Of a DNA stretch of 64,000 bases, positions 48,701 through 60,819 are shown piece after piece (positions within the stretch are counted from its first letter, which is position 1; the number at the start of each line of letters is the position of its first letter). The stretch comes from Prinsepia uniflora (lineage: Eukaryota; Streptophyta; Magnoliopsida; Rosales; Rosaceae): NCBI GenBank assembly GCA_032719365.1, contig CM064874.1, positions 40,450,271-40,514,270 on the forward strand, written 5' to 3'. The position numbers and the translations under genes are program-made. The notes under the pieces are model-generated. The model saw only the letters and a program-made list of their open reading frames with translations. It was not told where the DNA came from and did no database searches.

Positions 48701-49217
48701 TGCTGAAAAGTAACTGGGTCCACAAAAGACAAAACTTACTTTTTGTCTCGTAGAACGTGTCGTAGGGAATAGTATCCTGAAACTTTCGTGAACCGTAACT
48801 TCGCCGTCGAACGTCCAAATTCGACGTGCCGCCTGTCTACGGATTCGTATCGTCCTTATCTACGTAACGGTCTTTGGCCCTCGGCCTTCGGACCTCCCGG
48901 TCAAAAAGTCAACATTTGACCCCTTTTATCCAAAATTACCAAAATGCCCCTAAACTTCCGAACGTCATAACTTCTTCCTCGAACGTCGGAATTGAACATG
49001 CCACCTGTCTATGAACTCGTGACGTCACGAACTACGTCACGGTCATTGATCAAAGTCCATTTGACCGCCCGATTAAAAAGTCAACGTTTTTCCACGACTA
49101 GGGGCAAAACGGTCATTTTGCATCATTCGTCCGATTTCGTTCTACTAATCACCGTTTAACCTCATTAATCGTGATTAGTCACTAATCTAATCTAGGAATT
49201 TGGGACGGGTCGTTACA
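45762..49217 (-). mobile_element. LTR L: leftmost LTR of the tandem array (3456 bp)
   Basis: TGACAGGACCCATCCC at 45762, GGGACGGGTCGTTACA at 49217, then the reverse-complement polypurine tract. It carries the stem-loop (45816-45836), four hairpin units (46560-46742), the ACGT block (47719-48080) and the palindrome (48664-48699). Compared with LTR N it has a deletion of about 48 bp near 47258 (removing the AAGCACCGTATAAGG segment) and scattered substitutions, but from about 48642 rightwards it is almost identical to N. Confidence 0.94.
47719..48080. repeat. ACGT-core array in LTR L
   Basis: Same composition and order as in LTR A (TGACGTCA, GCCACGTGTCA, GTGACACGTGTCA), with point changes at several cores. 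Confidence 0.8.
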
Positions 49218-51319
49218 ACCTTCCCTCCTTAATTAATTTCGTTCTCGAAATTCCAACGGACCTAATTCTAACCGTTCTTCCCTCCTTAATTTAGTTTTGC
49301 TCTCGAAACTCCAACTATCCTGATTCCACATCCACTCTGTGGAAATAATTCGATCTCACGATACGTGTACACTCGTACACCCACTAACCAGAATAATACT
49401 TACTCGTCTGCAGCCGGACGTACCACTAACACTCACGTCGTATCGACTACACTCGACCACGTCGAATGACAGTAGCCATACGGTCCGAATTGACACCACT
49501 TGTCAATTCTACCATGTCGTTGACACCTCCGACAAACTGGCACCACTTGACAGTCGTCAATCGAAAACTGTCACTATACTCACTCGTGGTTACACTAACC
49601 ACCCACCCACTCAACCTGAGTATACGTATACCTATAATCACTCGACCTGTGTGTAACCGAACCCATCAGAAAACCATGACCTAGTGCACAGTATCCAATG
49701 TCCAGTTCACGACCTTAACAAATCCGATGGTATCCGAATTAAGCCGATTACCAACACGTTCACCAATGTACCACTGGTATATCCAAAATACCGCTACCAG
49801 ACACCACAAGCCTATCCAGTATCGTACCTCGAACATCGTACAAGGTACATACAACTACCCATCAATCAGACTACAACCACCCAGGTAGTAGCCAGTCACG
49901 CTTCAATAATGGAGTCCATTTGTCCAATCCAGCATCAGACAAATCGAAACTCCAACCCATCATCTATTTCCAATTCCAAATCCGAATCCGCAATTTCGTA
50001 AGAAATCTTGAATCCAAACTCAGAAATCATATCCATAGCCATGTCCAAATCCGAATCTGAAATCATTATTCCGTAACTAGCATTTGGAATAACCATTCCG
50101 AACCCAAATCCATAAAAAGAAAATCCACAGTCAAGCTCTAGAATCAAATCCTGAATCGTCACCCAGAATCCGATTCCAAAACCCAAATACAGAAATCCTC
50201 TTTCAAGTTCCAAAATCACATCCTCAATCGTCATCCAGAAATCTGATTCCAAAACCTGAAATCTCGTTCACATCTACCGAGACGTACCAAAACTGAACCT
50301 CTCGGTTACCTGCTCAACCGATTACCCTATTACCATCGATTGACTTCATAGGGAAGCCAATCCCAATATCAACATATCTAGGCTGACAAAATCCGACCTC
50401 ATCGGACACTTACTCACCTGAGTAATATACCATACGGGATTTATCTCGAAAAGAAGTTCAGTCCCATCATGTTCCACTCAAACTCTCCACCTATCTGGAT
50501 CATCAAAATCACGATCCAGATCCATAACGATACCCAAAGTCCTAAACCAATTCCCACATCTAAACAGATCAGTCAACGACGAGACACATCGAGACTGTGG
50601 GTTCTCACTGACTACCTCGTATCGATCCTTTTCATTCCACTAAGGAAAATCAAAGATGATACCAAACAATGACATCCAATTCCATCCTACATGAATGCAA
50701 CCAAAACTCGCTGCACTCACCACGTCACGTAATCCAACATCGTCTGCCACCAAGCAGAAATGAGAAATCTCAGTCACCTAACTTCGATATACTCAACTCC
50801 ACTTAATGACCCAAAACAAATCCCGGGTCCACCAACCAATACACGATCAGTGTACTAGTGATACAACCATCATCTGCCTTAGCAGAATCTGAGAAGTCAC
50901 CCTAATGACTTTGAAATACCCAATACCAATGCGGAAAACCCGCATTCCTCTCGTCACCTCAATCGCAACCTTTCGCGATTCCGAAGTTCCAACAAGATTG
51001 GAAACAACATACCCGGACATCAACCACGTGTCCCCTAACCAACTTAGCTCTCTCTGAGATCCACTCTGGGACCACAGATACCGAACACATACGTAACTCG
51101 ATGGAGTCATATCCAGATTCGTAACTCATCGTCGTCGCAATCACCGGCACCGGCACCAGCACTAGCATTATCACCTGTCAGCATCAGCACACAAGCATCC
51201 TCACTAGCATCAGTACTGACGCTAGCGCACCGTGTGCAAAACTGACCACCCTGGATCTCCGCTCATACCGAACGACGATCCCGTACCTCAACTCGTATTG
51301 GAGTAACTCAGTCTCCGTC
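49218..51319 (-). mobile_element. Internal region, polypurine-tract side, array unit 1
   Basis: Starts ACCTTCCCTCCTTAATTAA; non-coding, homologous to 29367-31650. It ends at CCGTC (51315-51319), the left TSD of LTR M. Against 58718-60819 I see only four single-base differences in about 2.1 kb. Confidence 0.9.
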
Positions 51320-54134
51320 TGACAGGACCCATCCCAATCCCCCCGGGATTAGTGCGGGATGACCCTGCTCCCGTCTGACACGAAGTGTCAGACAAGGGAT
51401 ATTTCCGACCTTTGCCCTCCCGGGCTATCAGAGTACGCCAGGATCCGGAGGAGGTATGTGATATCTCCGTCCCTGCTACAGTCCACATCCGATGTCAACC
51501 TGAAGGGCAGTCAAAACATTAAAAACTGTGAGTGGACAAAACAAAAGTTTATAAAAACATTTTAACGAGAAGACCTTTGTACCCTCCACTAAAAAGCATG
51601 CATGCATTCGAAAACCATTTATCCAAAACAAACCATATGTGGGACTAAGCCCAAAGCAGATATAAACTAAGGTCGAAAGGACCACAATAAAAACGACCAT
51701 ACGGGCCACTGCCCAAATCCTGTGCACACCTGTACACACCACATATCATATATCATATATCCATCACATACATATATATAAGTCACACAACCAATCCTGT
51801 CACGGTATCCAAAGCCACGCGCGCGCTACCCGGGTCTCAATCCGAGTCATCTCGAGGTCAAGGTCAATGTCCGTAGACCACTGACCCTACCCGAGGTAAT
51901 AGTAATCATAGCCTTCCTGAGAGTAAGGAACCCAACTGGGGGGTGACTCCACTCAGTCGGTGCTCCGTGACTACTCCGGGGTCCACCCAGGCCAACGACC
52001 CTCCCCGGAGGAGATAGTAGAACATGTAAAGGAAGGTAGACGAACATATATATACATAACATAAACATTCATGACCGGTTCCCCTGAACCGTCATGAATC
52101 CATAATATCCATAATCAGGTAACATGCCGGTTCCCATAAACCGTCATGTACCGTAATAACATAACCGAGGTAACATGCCGGTTCCCATAAATCGTCATGT
52201 ACCGTAATAACTAACAAGGGTTCATGCCGGTTCCCATAAACCGTCATGAACCGTGATACCATAACAAGGGTTCATGCCGGTTCCCATAAACCGTCATGAA
52301 CCTGGGAATCCATTTAAGGTTCCCTGACCTGAAATCAAAACCGTAAAGTGACTGGGTCTCGTGCCCGAACATAGGACATCAGTTGGGCACCGTGCCCGAT
52401 ATCTGAGGTCATATGCCCGAGACAAAACCAAATGGGTCTCATACCCGAGTTTATCCTTTTGAAATCCAAATCCAGTTCATTTAAATCAATAAAGAAATAC
52501 AGACCCGTATAAGCACCGTATAAGGCCGAAACCTCGAAATACGTGCTTATACGTAACCACATACAAATGCACCCATGGCATCATCAAACAAGTAATAAAA
52601 CATATAATAAACATTTATGCATGCACCAATTTAGAAAACAAGGTCCACTCACAGACCGTCCGAGCTGCCGCCTCGATTTGCGTGCCATTCGGCTCCCCGA
52701 GCCGATCACCATCACCGGGACTCCCAAACCTGTCCAAATTTTAATAGAAGGTTACTAACTACTTAATTAACCTCCTACCAAAGCCCCGTAATTTTTCCGA
52801 ACTTTTAACTATTTTTAAACCTACCCTAAACCTTCCGATGTCCCGAAACATATCGAGACGGTGTCCGATCGACACGAAACCAGTCCCAAAATGTTCGTTA
52901 CATCGAATAGAAGATTTCCCGTGTTGAACACTTCCCCAAGTTATGGACCACGTGCCCTCACGGGCCCCTAGAAGACCCTGGTTACTGTTCATCACCAGCA
53001 TCCTCAGGAAAACCGGTTTTTCCTGGTTTTCCGGTCCAGGCACTGTGCTGAACCGGCGGAATCGGTTCAGCGTTCCTACTCCCTCAAATCTCGTCCGTTT
53101 TCTTCCCAATCGATTCTAAACTTCCTAATACGATCCTAGGAACATGTTTGGATGATCAAAACAAGGAAAAACCCATAGAACCCGAGGTTTGATTTTTGAA
53201 CCTCACGGTTCAGTTTTTCCATTTTCCTCCCACGGCTTCTCAACCGTCAACCACCACCAAAACCGCTTTAAAACTGTCCTAGAAACCTAACTAACTCATC
53301 CTAATCGTCAAAAATCAACCATAACGTCAAAATCAATTAAAATGGAAATTTGGGCCTTACCGTGCACCCGCACGGGTTTGTGGCTCCGCCGCCCACGACG
53401 GCGTCTTCCTGGGCCGGCCACCGCGTCCTACATCCTCCCTCACTCTCTGGTCTCAGTCCTGGTCGAGATGGGGTTGGGTTGGTTGGGTTTGGGTTGCACA
53501 AAGAGGGAGAGAAATGGTGAGATCGGGTATGGGTTTTGGGGTGTTTGAAATGAAGGAATGATCGATGCACGTATGTGGGAAGGTGGGCAATGGATGGGTG
53601 ACACTTGTCACTCATCCCTTGGCCTGCCAAAATATCTGGGTCCACACTAAAGACAAACTGTCCTCGTAAAACGTGTCGTCGTGAATAGTAACCGAGAACT
53701 TCTGTGAACCGTAACTTCGCCGTCGAACGTCCGAATTCGACGTGCCGCCTGTCTACGGATTCGTATCGTCCTCATCTACGTAACGGTCTTCGGCCCTCGG
53801 CCATCGGACCTCCCGGTCAAAAAGTCAACTTTTGACCTCCTATTCACCCAAATTACCAAAATGCCCTTGGGCTTCCGAACGTCATAACTTCCTCCTCGGA
53901 CGTCGGAATTGAACGTGCCACCTGTCTATGAACTCGTGACGTCAAGAACTACGTCACGGTCATCGGTCAAAGTCCATTTGACCGCCCGAATGAAAAGTCA
54001 ACGTTTTGCCACCATTAGGGGCAAAACGGTCATTTCGCATCGTTCGTCCGATTTCGCTCTACTAATCACGGATTAGCCTCACTAATTGTGATTAGTCAAT
54101 AATCTAATCATGAAATTTGGGACGGGTCGTTACA
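51320..54134 (-). mobile_element. Solo LTR M (2815 bp), TSD CCGTC
   Basis: TGACAGGACCCATCCC at 51320, GGGACGGGTCGTTACA at 54134, direct repeat CCGTC at 51315-51319 and 54135-54139. It lies in the internal region of the L-N element. It has the stem-loop (51373-51393), five hairpin units (52070-52303) and the palindrome (53588-53622), and lacks the ACGT block. Confidence 0.95.
52070..52303 (-). repeat. Hairpin minisatellite in LTR M, 5 units
   Basis: Five units of the CATGCCGGTT / CCCATA / AACCGTCATG type. The last two are perfect apart from the single stem mismatch. The identical arrangement is in LTR O (61570-61803). Confidence 0.85.
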
Positions 54135-54139
54135 CCGTC

Positions 54140-55241
54140 CCCTGAACGTCCCCGTCTCATTCTGCGATCGCACTCAGCCGTAACCGAGTCAAATCCAGAA
54201 TCGCTGCTCGTACATATGCGTTACTCACACACCTCGTATCATCGTCACGACAACCTGAGTCTACACGACCTGATGAGACTCGACTAAGTCCATCGATAGT
54301 AGCGTCTGCCACAACCTCGTGCAGACCTAACTACCAGGTACCACGATATCCAGACTCCGCATCTAACGGAATCAACCGCATGTACCAACTACTCTGTATC
54401 CCAAACCTGGGATTCAATCGACAAGTACCAACCCTGGTAACTCGTCCAAATCAAACTCTACCAGTCGTAACCCGACTAACCCAATGTCGTCTACCAGGTC
54501 ATCCATGACCGTAGTTGTACCAACAATCCATCACAACTAATGTAGCACGACAACCTACTGGGTCTAACCGATAAGTACAACCTCGGCTGCGAAGTGCAGT
54601 CCCAACACTAAGCTGACATGACTCGACCGACGATCTCATCAAAGTCGAGACCACACGCCAACTCACCTTTCCGAACCATACACCCAAGGTAGGGTTCCAC
54701 AATCACATCTAGAGTCACTCAGAACCCAACTGCTAACTGCAGTATAATCCAAAATCTGACCGACCCCGCGGTCCGACATCGTAAAGACGTCAATCCTATC
54801 ATATCGTCAATCCAACTAGGATTCCCCGAATCCGGCTACTAACTGCCAGCTGCAGTAAATCCATCTAACTCAACCAAATTCGATCATCGAATAGCCATAA
54901 CACCGAACCAGTAGTCGGAACTGATCCTACGACATTGTGAAAGACGATCCCAACTAACCGTCACACGATCAAAACGCTAACGTACTGTTACGTTCATCCT
55001 TCTATAGGGTCCCACACTATCACCCACGATAGAACTATGGCAACCCCGGCATCTAGTGCCGAACCAAAATGATCTAATCCTACTAACTATCGTATCGGCA
55101 CCCCAACTATCAGGTTGATCACGAATTGTAGCCACTTGAGATATCACATCCTCGACCTACATACATACACCAAGAGCTACACGGTTGCTCGAATAGAGAC
55201 AACCCCGCTCTGATAAGCAATCCTATGCTCTGATACCACGT
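54140..55241 (-). mobile_element. Internal region, PBS side, of the L-N element
   Basis: It continues the internal region after LTR M. It is homologous, inverted, to the first kilobase of the plus element's internal region (for example the GTACCGTTACGTTCATCC segment at about 54973). It ends with the PBS GCTCTGATACCA at 55227-55238 (minus strand). Total internal length without M is about 3.2 kb. No coding motif. Confidence 0.9.
55227..55238 (-). other. Primer-binding site of the L-N element
   Basis: TGGTATCAGAGC on the minus strand, three bases from LTR N. A second partial copy (GCTCTGATA) lies about 20 bp further from the LTR. Confidence 0.95.
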
Positions 55242-58200
55242 TGACAGGACCCATCCCAATTCCCCCGGGATTAGTGCGGGATAACCCTGCTCCCGTCTGA
55301 CACGAAGTGTCAGACAAGGGATATTTCCGACCTTTGCCCTCTCGGGCTATCAGAGTACGCCAGGATCCGGAGGAGGCATGTGATATCTCGGTCTCTGCTC
55401 ATGTCCACATCCGATGTCAACCTGAAGGGCAATCAAAACATTAAAAACTGTGAGTGGACAAAACAAAAGTTTATAAAAACATTTCATAAGACATTTGTAC
55501 CCTCCACTAAAAAGCATGCATGCATTCGAAAACCATTTATCCAAAAACAAACCATATGTGGGACTAAGCCCAAAGAAGATATAAACCAAGGTCGAAAGGA
55601 CCACAATGAAAACGACCATACGGGCCACTGCCCAAATCCATAAGGGACTCGGCCCCAAACCATAAAGAAACCAAGTATACGAGCCACTGCTCAAATCCTG
55701 TGCACACCTGTGCACACCACATATCATATATCATATATCATATATATACATATAAGTCACACAACCAATCCTGTCACGGTATTCAAAGCTACGCGCGTGC
55801 TACCCGGGTCTCAATCCGAGTCTTCTCAAAGTCAAGGTCAATGTCCGCAGACCACTGATCCTACTCGAGGTAATAGTAACCATAGCCTTCCTAAGAGTAA
55901 GGAACCCAACTGGGGGGTGACTCCACTCAGTCGGTGCTCCGTGACTACTCCGGGGTCCACCCAGGCCAACGACCCTCCCCGGAGGAGATAATAGAAGTAA
56001 AGGAAGGTATATGAATACATATATATACATAACTTAAACATTCATGCCCGGTTCCCTTGAACCGTCATGATCCATAAAATCCATAACATGGGTTCATGCT
56101 GGTTCCGATAAACCGTCATGAACCAGAATGACCTGACAAAGGTTCATGCTGGTACCCATAAACCGTCATGAACCACAATGACCTTTCCAGAGTTCATTCC
56201 GGTTCCCATAAACCGCCATGAACTTGGAAATCCACGTAGGATCCCTGACCCGAAATCATAAACCGTAAAGTAACTGGGTCTCGTGCCCGAACATATGACT
56301 CAACTGGGCACCGTGCCCGATATCTAAGGGTCAGTCACGACTCCGATCATAGTGATGCGTGCAACCATCCATCCAGGACCGCTCTCAATCCTGGTATGTC
56401 GCCGTGAACGAATCAACCGACACGACCACCATAAGATCATGGTGCACTCATCACCGATCGATATCCTGAACCATCAGCACTCCGAAGTCGAGCCTCCCCA
56501 GGCTGCTCGACCACGAATCGTACATCGTGACCTCTCCGGAAGGAACACGTCCCAATCCGGAGGCGAGCGTCGTATCGTCGATCGCCGTGCACATAGCACC
56601 CGTCGTGACCACGATTTAGACCCGAAGGTCGTAAATAGCGTCATATGCCCGAGACAAAACTAAATGGGTCTCATACTCGAGTTTATCCTTTTAGAAATGC
56701 AAAACCATTTCATTAAAACCAATAAAGAAATACAGACCCGTATAAGCACCGTATAAGGCTGAAACCTCGAAATACGTGCTTATACGTAACCACATAAAAA
56801 TGCACCCATGGCATCATCAAACAAGTAATAAAACATATAATAAACATTTATGCATGCACTAATTTAGAAAACAAGGTCCACTCACAGACCGTCCGAGCTG
56901 CCGCCTCGATTTGCATGCCATACGGCTCCCCGAGCCGATCACCGTCACCGGGACTCCCAAACCTGTCCAAATTGCAATAGAAGGTTACTAACTACTTAAT
57001 TAACCTCCCACTAAAGCCTCGTAATTTTCCCGTATTTTTAACTATTTTTAATCCCGAACCTAAACCTTCCGATGCCCCGAAACATATAGAGACGGTGTCC
57101 GATCGACACGAAACCAGTCCCAAAATGTTCGTTACATCGAATAGAAGATTTCGTATGTTGGAACCTTCCCCAGATTCCCTGCCACGCGCCCTCACGCGCC
57201 GCCTGAAGTGGCTGCGCGTGGGCTTCACGCGCCAGCTACAGTACCTGCTGATGTCATCGCTGACGTCAGCATGACGTCATCTGACAGCTGTCAGGTCTGA
57301 CATGTCAGACTCTGACAGGTGCCACGTGTCATGCTCCCATTGGTCCACGTCACTGTGCTGTCAGTGCCATGTGGCAGTCTGACATGTGCCACGTGTCATC
57401 ACGGCACTGGTCCACGTCAGTGACACGTGTCAGCCCCTAATTGGGCCATGTCACTGACATGTCAGTGCTGACTGTGCACTGACATGTGACACGTGTCGCA
57501 CTCCTATTGGCCCATTTTCTGACATGTCAGCTGACATTGTCAGATCTGACAATGCTGACGTCATCCCTGACATGATGACGTCCGCAGGATGACGTCACCT
57601 GTCATCCCCTACATCGGTCAAACCGGTCCGGTCCGGTTTTTCCTGCAACTTGGACTGACGTAACCGGTCCAGGTCTCCTTCTCCCTCATTTTCAGTCCGT
57701 TTGCTTCCATTCCAATTCCTAAATTCCTATTTCTTCATTTCCTATCTAACCCAATTAATAAAACTACCTAAAATCTTCGAAATCCGACCGGTTCAATTTT
57801 CCCGAAACCTCCCAGGTCTTCCCCGACGTCCAACCACCACCAAAACCTCTCTAACAACTCCCTAGCAACCTATTTAACTCAAACCAATCGTCCAAATCGA
57901 CCCATAACAACTAGAAATCAAAAATGGATTAAACGGGCAAAACCGATTACCTCGTTCGGGTTTTCTCCTCCGCCGCCCACGGCGGCTCTGCCTGGCCAGC
58001 CACCACGTCCAGCCGGTCCTCTCCATCTCTCTGCCCTCTCAGTTATGCTCAAGGTCAAGGGTTTGGATTTTTGGGTGAGAAATGGGATTGGGTTTGTGTT
58101 TGGGAACAAAGAAAATGGACGATGCACGGGGATGGATTTTGGTGCATGAATGGGTGAGGTTGGCCAGTGGATGGGTGACAAGTGTCACTCATCCATTGGT

Positions 58201-58717
58201 TGCTGAAAAGTAACTGGGTCCACAAAAGACAAAACTTACTTTTTGTCTCGTAGAACGTGTCGTAGGGAATAGTATCCTGAAACTTTCGTGAACCGTAACT
58301 TCGCCGTCGAACGTCCAAATTCGACGTGCCGCCTGTCTACGGATTCGTATCGTCCTTATCTACGTAACGGTCTTTGGCCCTCGGCCTTCGGACCTCCCGG
58401 TCAAAAAGTCAACATTTGACCCCTTTTATCCAAAATTACCAAAATGCCCCTAAACTTCCGAACGTCATAACTTCTTCCTCGAACGTCGGAATTGAACATG
58501 CCACCTGTCTATGAACTCGTGACGTCACGAACTACGTCACGGTCATTGATCAAAGTCCATTTGACTGCCCGATTAAAAAGTCAACGTTTTTCCACGACTA
58601 GGGGCAAAACGGTCATTTTGCATCATTCGTCCGATTTCGTTCTACTAATCACCGTTTAACCTCATTAATCGTGATTAGTCACTAATCTAATCTAGGAATT
58701 TGGGACGGGTCGTTACA
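55242..58717 (-). mobile_element. LTR N: middle LTR of the tandem array (3476 bp)
   Basis: On its left is a PBS (so it is the 5' LTR of the left element). On its right is a polypurine tract and internal region (so it is also the 3' LTR of the next element). It carries four hairpin units (56042-56224), the ACGT block (57247-57607) and the palindrome (58164-58199). Confidence 0.94.
57247..57607. repeat. ACGT-core array in LTR N
   Basis: Third copy of the block described for LTRs A and L, colinear with both. Confidence 0.8.
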
Positions 58718-60819
58718 ACCTTCCCTCCTTAATTAATTTCGTTCTCGAAATTCCAACGGACCTAATTCTAACCGTTCTTCCCTCCTTAATTTAGTTTTGC
58801 TCTCGAAACTCCAACTATCCTGATTCCACATCCACTCTGTGGAAATAATTCGATCTCACGATACGTGTACACTCGTACACCCACTAACCAGAATAATACT
58901 TACTCGTCTGCAGCCGGACGTACCACTAACACTCACGTCGTATCGACTACACTCGACCACGTCGAATGACAGTAGCCATACGGTCCGAATTGACACCACT
59001 TGTCAATTCTACCATGTCGTTGACACCTCCGACAAACTGGCACCACTTGACAGTCGTCAATCGAAAACTGTCACTATACTCACTCGTGGTTACACTAACC
59101 ACCCACCCACTCAACCTGAGTATACGTATACCCATAATCACTCGACCTGTGTGTAACCGAACCCATCAGAAAACCATGACCTAGTGCACAGTATCCAATG
59201 TCCAGTTCACGACCTTAACAAATCCGATGGTATCCGAATTAAGCCGATTACCAACACGTTCACCAATGTACCACTGGTATATCCAAAATACCGCTACCAG
59301 ACACCACAAGCCTATCCAGTATCGTACCTCGAACATCGTACAAGGTACATACAACTACCCATCAATCAGACTACAACCACCCAGGTAGTAGCCAGTCACG
59401 CTTCAATAATGGAGTCCATTTGTCCAATCCAGCATCAGACAAATCGAAACTCCAACCCATCATCTATTTCCAATTCCAAATCCGAATCCGCAATTTCGTA
59501 AGAAATCTTGAATCCAAACTCAGAAATCATATCCATAGCCATGTCCAAATCCGAATCTGAAATCATTATTCCGTAACTAGCATTTGGAATAACCATTCCG
59601 AACCCAAATCCATAAAAAGAAAATCCACAGTCAAGCTCTAGAATCAAATCCTGAATCGTCACCCAGAATCCGATTCCAAAACCCAAATACAGAAATCCTC
59701 TTTCAAGTTCCAAAATCACATCCTCAATCGTCATCCAGAAATCTGATTCCAAAACCTGAAATCTCGTTCACATCTACCGAGACGTACCAAAACTGAACCT
59801 CTCGGTTACCTGCTCAACCGATTACCCTATTACCATCGATTGACTTCATAGGGAAGCCAATCCCAATATCAACATATCTAGGCTGACAAAATCCGACCTC
59901 ATCGGACACTTACTCACCTGAGTAATATACCATACGGGATTTATCTCGAAAAGAAGTTCAGTCCCATCATGTTCCACTCAAACTCTCCACCTATCTGGAT
60001 CATCAAAATCACGATCCAGATCCATAACGATACCCAAAGTCCTAAACCAATTCCCACATCTAAACAGATCAGTCAACGACGAGACACATCGAGACTGTGG
60101 GTTCTCACTGACTACCTCGTATCGATCCTTTTCATTCCACTAAGGAAAATCAAAGATGATACCAAACAATGACATCCAATTCCATCCTACATGAATGCAA
60201 CCAAAACTCGCTGCACTCACCACGTCACGTAATCCAACATCGTCTGCCACCAAGCAGAAATGAGAAATCTCAGTCACCTAACTTCGATATACTCAACTCC
60301 ACTTAATGACCCAAAACAAATCCCAGGTCCACCAACCAATACACGATCAGTGTACTAGTGATACAACCATCATCTGCCTTAGCAGAATCTGAGAAGTCAC
60401 CCTAATGACTTTGAAATACCCAATACCAATGCGGAAAACCCGCATTCCTCTCGTCACCTCAATCGCAACCTTTCGCGATTCCGAAGTTCCAACAAGATTG
60501 GAAACAACATACCCGGACATCAACCACGTGTCCCCTAACCAACTTAGCTCTCTCTGAGATCCACTCTGGGACCACAGATACCGAACACATACGTAACTCG
60601 ATGGAGTCATATCCAGATTCGTAACTCATCGTCGTCGCAATCACCGGCACCGGCACCAGCACTAGCATTATCACCTGTCAGCATCAGCACACAAGCATCC
60701 TCACTAGCATCAATACTGACGCTAGCGCACCGTGTGCAAAACTGACCACCCTGGATCTCCGCTCATACCGAACGACGATCCCGTACCTTAACTCGTATTG
60801 GAGTAACTCAGTCTCCGTC
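58718..60819 (-). mobile_element. Internal region, polypurine-tract side, array unit 2
   Basis: Near-identical to 49218-51319 at a constant 9500-bp offset. It ends at CCGTC (60815-60819), the same insertion site as LTR M. Confidence 0.92.

Noticed and set aside
49684..50001. Identical 105-codon frames repeated at 59184-59501
   Set aside because: Their identity comes from the recent 9.5-kb duplication. The homologous position in the minus element near 29935-30135 has a different, shorter frame.
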